Positions 1-10,675 of a stretch of 64,000 nt of DNA are shown here, in pieces. The stretch's first letter is position 1. Each line of letters starts with the position of its first letter. Source of the DNA: Corythucha ciliata (taxonomy: Eukaryota > Arthropoda > Insecta > Hemiptera > Tingidae); NCBI GenBank assembly GCA_038030265.1, contig CM075938.1, positions 5,123,009 to 5,187,008 on the forward strand. The letters run 5' to 3'. The position numbers and the translations under genes were made by a program. The notes below the pieces were generated by a model, which saw only the letters and a list, made by a program, of their open reading frames with translations, did no database searches and had not been told where the DNA came from.

Positions 1-250
1 GGCACAATTAAACAGTTACACTTCCACGAGCCGGTGGCTGGCGAACGACCCCTTTATTTCGGCACTCCGTCCACCTGGAAAACTCAGGATTGGGTAAGAG
101 GGGAATTGAAACTAGGTTGTCTATTGCGACACTTGCCGTGCCGTTCAATTGAGCTTTGGACTCTTAGCTCAGCCCCCTGTCCCACACCGTAATGTCGTAG
201 GCAACCTCGGGACCGGCAACCTTCGTCACCCTTGCGTAGCGCACGTTACA
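1..250 (-). repeat. 3' LTR (partial)
   Basis: This matches 2752-3001 over 250 bases and then diverges. About 168 bases of this LTR should lie left of the window. On the minus strand it begins TGTAACG directly after the purine tract, as expected for a 3' LTR. Confidence 0.9.
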
Positions 251-260
251 TCCACCCCCT
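251..260 (-). promoter_or_regulatory. Polypurine tract
   Basis: On the minus strand AGGGGGTGGA directly precedes the LTR start TGTAACG. This is the expected place and composition for plus-strand primer formation. Confidence 0.75.
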
Positions 261-802
261 ATCGTCCGGAGCCAGCGTCCTCGCTGGCTGACTGGCCTCC
301 GTCGTGTAGGATGGGGTGACGGTTTGTGGGGGGGGGGGCTCATTTGCTGGCGGCTGTTCGGGCCGGTCCTCCTTGGTCTCGGTTTAGGGTCGGCGAGATG
401 GGCTGAGCTGGCTCGTGATCCGGTCCCCGGCAAGTGTAGGCAGGGGAGGATCGGGTACTGGTGCTTGGAATGGGGGGGGGGTTAGAGGTTGTTTAGATGG
501 ATGTCTTCCAGTGCGGTAGAAGTAGCCGAGAAAGGTCGGCCGCCCGGGACTCCATTGTGTAAATAAATGCATTAGTGTGTATATAAATACATAAAATAAA
601 ATGGGAACCTATACATTAAATAAGCTAATAGCATTTACGTATAATAGTGTCTCTAGTATACATATATGTCCTTTTCTTAGACCTAATTTTATTTACAAAA
701 TTAACCATTAACTAAATATAGGGTTATTTAACTAACTTAGGCTAATATAACTATATGTCCTACTAACTAAGCTAGCCTAATCGAAATCTTTCCCTGAAGA
801 GG

Positions 803-809
803 TCAACGT

Positions 810-846
<37 letters not shown>

Positions 847-930
847 AACTATCCTCATAGCGATAAAATTTGGAATTTAAAGTACAATTAAAAGGGGGGG
901 ATGAATTTTTTTTTTTTTTTTTTTTTTAAC
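803..930. repeat. Poly-T tracts
   Basis: Two long T runs, about 813-842 and 908-927, flank an AT-rich stretch inside the retrotransposon. They are low-complexity sequence, not coding. Confidence 0.8.
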
Positions 931-1271
931 TAGAAGCTACGACGATGATGATGATACGAGGGGGTGGGTCAAGTGAAGAGAGAAAATTTCCAATGTCCAA
1001 AATGTCCAATAGGCTAAAGAAGGTATAAAATAATCTGGAACAGAGAACTCGAAAGTGCATTAATAGTAGTCGGGGATTTTCATTGTAACTTGATCGCTTG
1101 CCGGCGAAAGAAGACTCAGTGAATATGGAAGTGGCAGGGGGAAGGGGGAGAGGTGTAGAGTGACATTCACCCAGTAATTCTTGCTGACAATGTTACGTGG
1201 TTGTGTAGAAGAAGAAGGGAACAAGGAAAAAATAAACTACTAGGGGGGAGGAGGTATCAAATCGCTTGTAA

Positions 1272-1913
1272 TTATGTAATAAATTCCTCCGGGTGAAAAT
1301 AGATTTTAAGTCGTTTGCGCCCGTTTGACAGGACCTTTTGGAGGATTTCGGAAGGACTTCGAGGATATGAACGAATGCCATTTCCGAGAGAGTTTTTGGT
1401 GAAGGGCACTATCAACGTAGACGGTACTTCCGAGGGAAAATAAGGGCTAGTCAGGCGCAGGATATACAACCTAAGCATTTCAGTGGGCGAAATTAATAAA
1501 TGCAGAGGGGTAGCTGCGTTCGTTTTAGAACTCGGCTTGTGGAAGAAACGTCCATTAGGTTCGGGGAGAGTCATCAGGTTCAAGGTCAAATCAGGGTTTG
1601 GGAGACAGTCCCTAAATTGGCCCGTGTGAGACGCTGGAGTGGTTGGGGTTGTTAGGGGGGTTGTAATGGATTTTGGCGGTGAGGAGGAGATGGGGTTCCA
1701 GGGTATAGTGGTGGGCTTGGAAGGTGGATTAAGGGTGAGAGGGTTAGGGGTCATTTCTGGTTCAGGACTGTGTGGGGAACAGGAAGTAGGGAAGGCATCC
1801 CCGGGGGCCGCTTGTAGAGGTGGGGAAATGGTTCGGGTTTTGGCAGGGGGTGCAAGGGTCGGTCTCACCGAAAGTTGTGGAGGGGGGTAATATTGTCCAG
1901 GGTTTGAATCCAT
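1272..1913 (-). CDS. Proline-rich retrotransposon ORF
   Basis: This frame encodes 213 residues, very rich in proline, serine and threonine in its first 100 residues. A motif near its start, HSPEPEM followed by LTxNPP, repeats one found in the upstream ORF at 1929-2237, so the two share an internal duplication. No zinc knuckle or enzyme motif is visible. It is most likely a diverged or frameshifted gag-like continuation inside the LTR element. Translation is unproven and the frame could be non-coding residue. Confidence 0.35.
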   Translation of the reverse strand: MDSNPGQYYPPPQLSVRPTLAPPAKTRTISPPLQAAPGDAFPTSCSPHSPEPEMTPNPLTLNPPSKPTTIPWNPISSSPPKSITTPLTTPTTPASHTGQFRDCLPNPDLTLNLMTLPEPNGRFFHKPSSKTNAATPLHLLISPTEMLRLYILRLTSPYFPSEVPSTLIVPFTKNSLGNGIRSYPRSPSEILQKVLSNGRKRLKIYFHPEEFIT

Positions 1914-1928
1914 GGGGAGGTTGGTAAG

Positions 1929-2237
1929 TCATGGAAAAAGTTGGGGGGATGCTGCCGTGTGGTTTGCTGGCCTCGGCTCGGGCAGAAAGGGACGAGGAAC
2001 AGTGCAGGGCATGAGAGGTGGATTGGTAGTGAGGGAATAGGGGAGCATTTCGGGTTCAGGACTGTGTGAAGGACTAGGAGTAAGGCAGACATTCGCAGGG
2101 TCTGGTTGCAAATGTTGGGCTATGGTGTTCACTATCTGTTGGATTTTTTCATGAACACCGATAACTTTTCTCGCTTCCACTGCTATCCTGTCCATCTCGT
2201 CATTATAAGCCCTAAGGAACGCTAGGGCTTCCAGCAT
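1929..2237 (-). CDS. Gag-like N-terminal ORF of the LTR element
   Basis: This is the first substantial ORF after the 5' LTR and primer-binding site, 102 residues long. Residues 1-45 look like an amphipathic helix rich in A, E, K and I, and the rest is proline-rich with a HSPEPEM motif. The position fits gag, but no capsid signature can be claimed. It ends before the longer proline-rich frame, and a frameshift between the two is possible. Confidence 0.4.
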   Translation of the reverse strand: MLEALAFLRAYNDEMDRIAVEARKVIGVHEKIQQIVNTIAQHLQPDPANVCLTPSPSHSPEPEMLPYSLTTNPPLMPCTVPRPFLPEPRPANHTAASPQLFP

Positions 2238-2562
2238 TTTACCTTGTGGTAGAGGGAAAATGGCGATCGGGAAGAGGAGAAGGAGAGCGATGTGAAGGCT
2301 GTTGAACTAATTTCTGCTTTGGAGCGAGCAGGGAGGGGGTGTTTTAATTAGTCATAGCCAAGGAGAGAGAGGGAAGCGTGCGCGTGGCGGCCGCGAACAG
2401 GGAAAGGAAAGCGAAATTGCAGAAGAGGGAAGAGCTATGACAGGGGGGGAATTATTGCTAATAATTCCTAAAGTAACAACTTGAACGCTGAGGTACTAGA
2501 GAATAAAAAAATCTCTTACCTTTTTCAAGTCAGATGGCCGGCAGTTGACGGCACGTGGGGTT

Positions 2563-2580
2563 CGACGACTTCTGACACCA
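2563..2580 (-). promoter_or_regulatory. Primer-binding site, tRNA-Leu type
   Basis: On the minus strand TGGTGTCAGAAGTCG starts 3 bases after the LTR end, and a TCGAACCCCACG stretch follows just beyond. Both resemble the complement of a tRNA-Leu 3' end with its T arm. The match weakens after the first nine bases, so the tRNA assignment is likely but not certain. Confidence 0.7.
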
Positions 2581-2583
2581 GTT

Positions 2584-3001
2584 TGTAACGGGGGGGATTT
2601 TTGGGGCTTTTGGGGCCGTTACAGGGGAGACAGGACAAATTAAAGAATCACGAGTCACACTCTAAACTTTATTAACTTAACCAAACAAACCCAACCCACT
2701 TATAATTTTAACTAAGAGACGACTGGGGGGGGGGGGCACGATGGTTCTCAGGGCACAATTAAACAGTTACACTTCCACGAGCCGGTGGCTGGCGAACGAC
2801 CCCTTTATTTCGGCACTCCGTCCACCTGGAAAACTCAGGATTGGGTAAGAGGGGAATTGAAACTAGGTTGTCTATTGCGACACTTGCCGTGCCGTTCAAT
2901 TGAGCTTTGGACTCTTAGCTCAGCCCCCTGTCCCACACCGTAATGTCGTAGGCAACCTCGGGACCGGCAACCTTCGTCACCCTTGCGTAGCGCACGTTAC
3001 A
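2584..3001 (-). repeat. 5' LTR, complete, 418 bp
   Basis: It is bounded by TGTAACG and CGTTACA. The flank to its right begins CCTCG at 3002-3006, a candidate for one half of a 5-bp target duplication. The partner half would lie left of the window. Confidence 0.85.
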
Positions 3002-4113
3002 CCTCGGACAAGAGACTTCAATTTTTGCAAATAGTTTTCAAATTTGAATGCCGAAATGTCTTCCAAAGAGAAATCCTCTTTCAACCCGTGGAAATTGTCA
3101 GCGTCATCAGTAAGATGTACGAGGCCATGGAAGTTGTGCGTAATAAATTCGTTGCCATACAAGTTTGCAAATGTTGGAACGTAATTTGCCAACAAGGATC
3201 TGGCATAATTCCTGAAATCTATGCTGCCACATTTTGAGCGACTCAGCAGTATGGACATAGCAACGTGCAGGCACATGAAATTGTCATATTTCTCGTCCGA
3301 AATAACTTTTTTCAAGACGAAGGGACCACAGTACAGCAAAAACGCTCGGAATTCGGTGGCCTTCCATCGCGCAATAGAACTTATTTCTCTCGGTTTTCTA
3401 GCGAATTCAAGAGGAAAAAATGGCCTGAAGCTGCTAAGCGTTGAATCAAGATCAGAAATCATTGATCTAGAAATTTTGATTCGTTTGTCACCATGGACTA
3501 AAAGCTGTAAAAATGTTCTAACTACCCCTAGCATAACTAAATGCATAGGATCCAAAGCAAAAGAAGAAACAAAATTTACACCTGGAATTTTGACAAGAGG
3601 GGTTTCAGTGAGTTGGTAGTTACTATCGCGTTTTTCTAGGAAGTCCTCATTGGTCCTCGATGCACAATTGAGATCCAAAAATACACGTATTTTCCTGACG
3701 GTCATTCCCCGTACTCTGCACCGAGTACACGAAGAGTAACCACCATGCCCTTTGACTCCCATGATAAAGCTTTTGGCAGGGGCATCGCACGTGAAACCAA
3801 ATATTTTTACTTGTATGGTTTGGTCACGAAAAGAGAGGCCGTTTACGACTAACTCGGCCGCCTCGTTGACAAAATCTTCTAAGAAAAAATTTAAATCGGC
3901 CGGTTTTTGGGCTCCACAGTACAGCCCAATAGGGAACACTCTGTTTTTAAACTGAGGATTTGATATTTCGGCGGCGAGAATAGGGTAAAGTTGGCTAGAA
4001 CTACTTTTGAAAAGTGGTAGCCCATCAATGTTAATAAAAAAATTTAGGGTGGTCGGTGGGCAACCCAAGCAGCATGATAAAATTTTCTGAACATTCAGAA
4101 AATATTCGAACAT
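3002..4113 (-). pseudogene. Tnp2/CACTA-like DDE transposase, truncated at both ends
   Basis: About 370 codons stay open. Landmarks in order are a DGLPLFKSS motif holding the likely first catalytic Asp, VFPIGLYCG, a KPADLNFFLEDFV segment, CDAPAKSF with a second Asp, KGHGGYSSCTRC (a zinc-binding-like pair), LDPMHLVMLGV, EFARKPR and a terminal FENYLQKLK. This order is typical of metazoan transposases related to the Tnp2 (Transposase_21) group. The C-terminus is cut at 3001/3002 by the LTR insertion, so the frame ends at a stop inside the LTR at 2977. The N-terminus runs into AT-rich sequence without a convincing start. The preserved frame suggests it was intact until recently. Confidence 0.85.
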
Positions 4114-4420
4114 TCAGACAATATTTAGAATCTCAAAAAAATATTTTAAGAATATTAATTTTTCATTCATCGTTAATATTCGTATCATAATATTGTTTAA
4201 TATGAAAATAATGTTTTTGAACGAATATTTTCAAACGAAAATGATTAAAATATTTTTGAAATACTCTTTTTTGGTGTAGGCGGAAATATTTTCTGGTATA
4301 ATATCGTAGAATATTATGTAAATATACTTTTATGAGTATTACCTAAATATTTTTCAAGATTATTTAATGCATATTTTTGCTAATTCCACCAAAAATGAAC
4401 CATTCATTGGGGAGCTTGAA
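4083..4420. repeat. AT-rich tract with many AATATT motifs
   Basis: This stretch is dense in AATATT, AAATATTTT and GAATATT and includes two near-copies of GAACATTCAGA at its left end. It abuts the 5' end of the transposase remnant and may be terminal sequence of that transposon. No clear terminal inverted repeat was found. Confidence 0.5.
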
Positions 4421-5699
4421 CTTTTCGGAACGATAACATACAACCCCTGCGTTTGCAGATTATGGCTGATTATGGTTATTTATGAACAGTTATAGTTAGT
4501 TATTTAGTTATAGTTATTTTCCACGAGCACAATACTTCTTTCTTTTCGAGCCCTTCTTTCTGGACAAGCAGGTAGTAAAAAACCTAATTTGTGAAAAATA
4601 TTATTTGTATTGGTACCAAGCAAATCATTTTTGTTTAATGAGCGCTGTGAATTCTCGATTAAAAAGGGACTTTATCAGAGAAGTATGAATCGTTCATTTA
4701 TGAACGACAAGAATTACGTATCATATTTGACCACCCGGAACAAAAAAATATGCGATAAGAAAGCTTGCAGAGGTTGAGAGAACAATTGAGGTGAACCGCT
4801 ACCATTTTTATTACTTATTCACCCCACCCCTCCTCAGTAATATTATTCCAAAAATAACCTTCAAATTTTGGCCCCTTATGAATTAATTCTAAATAAGCAA
4901 CTAAAAAATAGTTTTAAGTTTTTAGCCTACGCATAGGCGCTGGGCAAATCGCTCTTAACATAATGGAGGAGTGCTGAAGGGAGGGAGAGGGTTGAGAGAG
5001 GTCCCTCGTCCCATTCTCCCATTCCCAGATCCGTCCTTGAGCCTACGGTTCAACGTCTACCACATGCGGGCCGCGTTCAAAAGAACAAGGGCTGTTAGAG
5101 AAAGAAGGACTCGGGGGTGGCTGGTTGATTCGCTGACTGCCGTTTTGGCTTATTATTTCTCAATAATAAGTCTTTGTAATCGTATCGCAAAAAAATTTTT
5201 TTGACCCCCCCTCAAAATTTGTAGTTTTACGTTTCAAAGTGCGTAGAATCCAAATCTGCAATAAAAAAAAAATGTCCGTCCGCCGTCCAGGCCACATCTT
5301 GCCCTAGGATTGCTCTAAAAAACTCGTTCTTTCGCACATAGACTCCATTTGGGGTCTAGTTGGTCCTAATATCTGATGAGTTTGATCAAATAACTCCCTG
5401 GGGTTTTATGGGCCAAAAGCGGGTCCAAAATGGGGATTTTCAAAGGATTTGTGATCATGGGGTGTGGGGTGTCGATTTTCATGTATTTCAAGCCGGATTT
5501 GACTACATCGATGAATAATAAACCCATAAACAGTCGAAATAATAAGGCATTGTTCGATAATTCGCATCGTTTTTCAGCTTTGTTTCTCCCGTTTGTACCG
5601 CCCTTCCATCTTCTCCGTTCTTCAAGCTGGATTTTTCGCATTTCCCTTTCGTGAAGGGGTGTCAAAAGTTCTTCAGATCTTGTGGTTTTTCATTTCCAG
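4421..5699. other. No gene recognised
   Basis: Ordinary moderately AT-rich DNA. Open frames near 4971-5204 and 5366-5665 lack splice context, conserved motifs or coding-like composition. Confidence 0.6.
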
Positions 5700-5759
5700 T
5701 AATTTTAGTCGACATCACCAATTCACCACTGAGTTCCTCATCCAAGTTAGCGGACATGG
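5700..5759 (+). CDS. Isolated exon-like segment, gene unknown
   Basis: A 60-nt segment lies between a good acceptor (CATTTCCAG) and a strong donor (GTAAGTAC). In one frame it reads ILVDITNSPLSSSSKLADM plus a first base G, entering and leaving in phase 1. Alternatively it is a 5' leader exon ending in ATGG. No partner exon was found, and it does not join in frame to FBXW5 at 9054. Confidence 0.3.
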
Positions 5760-6405
5760 GTAAGTACAATTTAATTACAACTTGATTAAGCTAAGGAAGA
5801 AAAATGTATTTAAAAGTATACTGGTTACACGACACCTCATTTTATTCGAAAGTAGTTTATTTGTTAACAGCATATTTAGAGAACTCATTTAAAACTCAAT
5901 AATAAGGCAAAAAATTAGAGCCTCGTTAATTTCCTTGGTGTTGCGCGGGCAATATTGAAGTGAAACCGAGAAATACGATTACTGAGAAATGCTTACTAAA
6001 ATTCCCGGAATGTTCCTCTATTACCAGCATGCAATATTTATTCAAAAATCGCATCGTGTGATCCGGGTTTTATATAATATTCTACTCATGAGATGAATAG
6101 CAATTCTTGTCTACCTGGTATAATTAAAAAAAAACCATTCAGCTCCTGTTTCTACTTTCAAAATTCTAGCTGACTCGACAAAACATCTTATTAACTTTTC
6201 ACTATGCGAGCCTATGAGATCTCTTTATTTCTATCGTTTTCTTTTCAAGAGCCAATCACCAGCGACCTCCTTCATATAAATACGAACAAAGTTACTTTTC
6301 AACGCCATTCCATTCGATAGACGGCAGACGACGTTCACACCTCTCTCTACTCTTCGATCGACCTGAAGACTGAAGCGAGTTCGAGCTGGCTGAAGTTGAG
6401 ACAAG

Positions 6406-7290
6406 GGATAAGACCTGGAAAGGCCCCCCAACGGAACCCTCGTCGCGCTGATGTCTGAGGAAGGATAAGACCTGAAAAGGCCCCCAACCCTCGTCGCCAC
6501 GCTTTTCTCTCAACGTTCTTGGCTCTCGCTCTCTTCACTTCGCTATTTTTAAAACTCTTCATTCTTCTCATACCCTTGCCGGGGTGCTTTCCAAAAGGCT
6601 TGTTTTGTTTCTTTATTTTCCTCTCCGCAGGAGAACTTGCTCGCTCCTATTGCAATATAGTCGAGCCCACGAGCAATCTCTTAAGCCTTCTTCACTGGCT
6701 TTTCTCAAAGCCGTGTTAGTGAAGAACGGTAAACCTCCCCCTTCGATTGGCTCAGCTAACAAGGTCTCCACTTCCTTTGAACCTGTTCCGCCCAGCGTTC
6801 AGGTTCCCTTCCTGTCTACGTCTCGAATCGACTCTCGATAAGGGGTACTGGCCCAGCCAGCCTCCGGAAGAACGTTTGTTTCGCCTGCCTAAGACAGTCC
6901 GTCTTGGCCCGCACGTTCTCCTTCCCCAAAGCGTCGTTCTCTTTACACTCCTCCCAGATAGCAAGCAATATCCTAGGAATGTTCCCACATTCTTCGATTT
7001 CGAATGTGAATAATCTGAACAACATGAGATTATTCTTATAATATATAAGTTTTCCTAGAATATTCTGATACTAAATGATTCGATTATCCTTGGCCCGCAC
7101 GTTCTCCTTCCCCAAAGCGTCGTTCTCTTTACACTCCTGCTTCTCCGGGAGACGACTGCTTCATCTTCCTTTCTTTTGCCGTAGAGTATTTTGGCGCAGC
7201 CAAACTCTTCTGGTTAATTTTCTTTTACCCGTCTTCAGCCACCTCTTCCATAGAGTATTTTGGCTCAGCCAAACTCACCCCCCCCCCTCC
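6406..7290. repeat. Region with local direct repeats
   Basis: A two-unit repeat with GGATAAGACCTG and CCCTCGTCGC lies at about 6406-6447 and 6463-6497. A 50-bp segment starting CTTGGCCCGCACG occurs at 6904-6953 and again at 7089-7138. A shorter GAGTATTTTGG unit recurs at about 7187 and 7253. Open frames across here are by-products of these repeats. It is probably transposon-derived, family unknown. Confidence 0.6.
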
Positions 7291-7400
7291 CTATTCGTCT
7301 TCAACAACATGTCTAGTCCTCTCTACGGACAAACCTCCGTTGCAAGGGTGTCCGCTTTTTCGAACCCTGTAACAAGCTACAATCGCCAATAGAAGTTAAG

Positions 7401-9053
7401 TTATTCGTACGATCCTCTAAATTAAAAACAAAACAGTAACAAAAACAACTTGCCTCCATTTATTTCTACTCCCCTCCGTCAAACACTAGAACCCCCGTTT
7501 CAATACCACTAAAAACTAAATTACTGGTCTTCCAGTACGGTCTGTGGTTCGCTAACCTCGACTTCGCTCGGGAGTTGAGGGCGTTGGCCGTCGAAGCCAT
7601 AGCGCTTGACGGAACATATAGATCGAAGCTGAATGTTCCAGGGATTCGTCAATTCGAGACCATTCACGTAATTGGGGAGGAAGTGGTAAGTCACAAAATC
7701 ATAAAGCGGTGACTTATAAATTTGTTTTTTGATGTGTTCGATCACATGAAAGGCATTCCCAGTTGCGTACGCGTTCTTGAACTAGCAATGCAGGAGGCCT
7801 AAGAGGCCCTGTTGTCCCTCGTGAAAGACATCCTTCCGAACAAGCCATACGAAATGCAGTTAAACGTTTATTCCCCTAGTCCTCTGTGCTTGGCTGTTGG
7901 TTCCACTTCAACCAAGTATGAACACGGGTGATTCAGGAGGATATCATTTAGGACTGAAAATTGACCTAGGATTCAATGGAATTGTCTAATGCAACAGATA
8001 GTCGTGGTCACCGCTTTACCTGATATTTGAATTCCATCTCACAATATACATGTACCTACTTATATTGCACTTTTAACACACAAAAAAATGGAATTAAGTA
8101 GGACTTGGGTAAAAAGAATAACGTAATGTAATGTGAATGCAACATAATGATGTAGACTTGGACTTGGAACGGTTCATCAGAACTTCAGAAGTCGTATCGT
8201 GATAACAAGAAATTCATTAAAAAGGGAATAATCATAATGGGCGGGTAGATCGTTTGTTCCACTGTTCACTGCGGACATTTAGTTAGACTTATAGAACTCA
8301 ACTTTCGAAATTGCAACCATAGTTAGCTATTGGAATACAGTTGTTTTCCACAGACATTATGTTCAGTGATTGTCGAACAACCTGATAAAAGTTAACCCGT
8401 ATTACAGATAACCAAAAACAGTAGTTCATTCGAACAGATAACCGGCGAGCAGTTGTCCGACATTACGCACCCCAAATGTCATGTGGTACTCTGGCGGGAG
8501 CAATTTTCCCTCCGGCTTTAGTGACCACGCGTTATCAGAAGAGAAATGACTTGGTATCTATACGACTTTGTATACAACTTTGCTCCTGACAGTTGTTGGT
8601 GAGAGGAGCAGGGTACTCGTTTTAAACCAAAAACGGTCTAAAAATCTGCCTTGAAATTTTCCGGGGTACATTTTGTTTGAAATGGTAAATATGTATTTTC
8701 ATTTGTCTAATGTTATTCCCGATATTATTCTGATAAATTAATATTGAAACATGCTTTACTGGCAGAAATGAATGCCATTGCCAGAATGAATGATACATTT
8801 TGATAGAAGGAAGGTCTGTGTAGTGTGTACTTCACATCATATTTTTGGTCCCATCGTGCGAATGAATAGCTGCCATAAATGTTCTTATTTCGTCACATTC
8901 TGGTGCAATATCTAGAAGTTTAGACTTCTGCTTTTCTCGATCGTGCCGAACGTGTTCGAGGTAGGTAGGACCTGTTTTATATTTAACTACATTTACATAT
9001 TTGGGACATTGCCTTTTTTATTCATCACTTCATAATATGAGGTAGCATTTCAA
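7401..9053. other. Upstream region of FBXW5, nothing else recognised
   Basis: No convincing ORF, tRNA or repeat pair was seen. The FBXW5 promoter and any leader exon should lie here, but no TATA or initiator can be assigned with confidence. Confidence 0.5.
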
Positions 9054-10632
9054 ATGTGGAACAACGCTCCTGACTGTTTTCTTATGCAAATATTCAATTT
9101 CCTCAAACCCGACGACGTTCTTCGAGCGGGCACAACTTGCCGTCGATGGAATCGAGTATGCTACGATGAGCTTCTCTGGAGGCGTTTGCTAGTGCGCGAG
9201 TACGGTCTCGAGTCAACGGTTCGGTTGCCAACTGGTAGGCTAGCCAGCTGTGATTTCATTAAAATGTTTTCCTAGTTTGTGCTCATTTATTTATAATTTA
9301 CAGGCAAGAAATCTTGGTACGACGAGTACAAAAGACTTCACTACAGGACCCCGTTTGTGTGTTCGGAAGTGATTCGAGCTCACGGTAACCAAGTTCTTCA
9401 TGTCAGTTTTTCGCACAACGGAAAAATGTTTTCGTCTTCTTCCAAAGATGGCTATATAAGAGTGAGTATATTGCCGTCGAGTGCAGGTGGCATTTTTCTA
9501 GCCGATGTATCTCGAGTATTACCAGCGTAGCAATTGACGTCTCTCGTACCAATTTACAGGTATGGGAATCCTCTCATCCAGTTAAATTGAAATTCATGCA
9601 TAACATGCAGAGATATGGATGGAATTGTACGCAATACTCGCAGTTTAACGAATCGGACACGCTACTTCTAGTCTCTGGCGTCAGATACAGTATCCCTGAC
9701 GCTTTGAATAACCACTCAGGGGAAATAGCCGTATTTTCTGTTGAAATAAGTACATGTAACGGGTGTTTCAATTGCACCCCCTTTTTACTACGTCGCTTTC
9801 TAAACTTCACAGATGAATTTAAATTACTGGCTCGCGTGCTGAATAAGCCGTATGACGTTTTCGGAACGTGGATCAGTAACAGTCACATCCTTTCAGGGGA
9901 TTTGTTTTGGCTCGAGCACTTAATTAGCGCGACCGGGCTCTATATTACCGAAGTGTTCAAGGTAGCTCGCCCACTAATTTTGACATTTCGCTTAACCTAA
10001 CCTCATGTTTCGTCGCCCGTTCTGACAGGATTTTTCAAATTCGTATAAACTTTTCGATTTATATAATACAAACGCTAGCTCAATTCGCTCAATAATGGTG
10101 TCTAATTGCCTCGACGGATGCAAAATCGAGGAAAATAAGGAACTTATCTTGCGTGGTTGTTCAAACAAGGTTGTCCGTGATAAAAGTGGTGCGTGGTATG
10201 GTGTTTTCGCCAATAAAAATTAATAACAATGATTTTTAATAGCAGATGAATATGAAGGTGACATACCCGGTAAAATTCTAATATTTACAACTGGCTCTAA
10301 AACTTACACACCGCATAAAATAGGTACTATGGTCATCTCGTCAAATTTGATGTTCATTGGAGTCTAAAATGATATTTTAACGAAGGTTTTAAGAAAATAT
10401 CTAGTTCCAAGGTTCCCGATGGTTACGTTCATTTGGGAGTTCCAGCGGTGACCCCACTCATTAGAAGACAAAGAAGGGTGTTTCACGAGGTATCGTACGA
10501 TCAAATTGATGCGACCATCGACCTTCATGGTCATATCGTGGGAATGAATCTGTCGCCTGATCAAAGGTATGTCGACAGATTTGAAGCAGTTCATATCGGA
10601 ATTCTTGGAACCCTTGACATCCAGAAAGTTTT

Positions 10633-10675
<43 letters not shown>

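Larger units (their letters stand above)
1..3001 (-). mobile_element. Non-autonomous LTR retrotransposon, left LTR cut by the window edge
   Basis: Bases 1-250 recur without visible change at 2752-3001. The right copy extends left to 2584, giving a 418-bp LTR that starts TGTAACG and ends CGTTACA, a perfect 7-bp inverted terminus. Read on the minus strand, a primer-binding site follows the right LTR after 3 bases (2563-2580) and a purine tract (251-260) lies directly against the left LTR. The element therefore runs right to left, with 2584-3001 as its 5' LTR. The 2,333-bp interior (251-2583) holds only proline-rich gag-like reading frames and no recognisable protease, reverse transcriptase, RNase H or integrase, so it would need enzymes supplied in trans. 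The two LTRs look identical over 250 bp, which implies a young insertion. It lies inside a transposase remnant. The PBS type and layout suggest a Gypsy-like group; that is inference. Confidence 0.88.

Noticed and set aside
3221..3955. Plus-strand ORFs over the transposase
   Set aside because: They are antisense shadows of the clearly conserved minus-strand transposase frame.
6231..7392. Several overlapping ORFs of 66-105 codons
   Set aside because: They lie over local direct repeats on both strands, with no shared frame, motif or splice sites.
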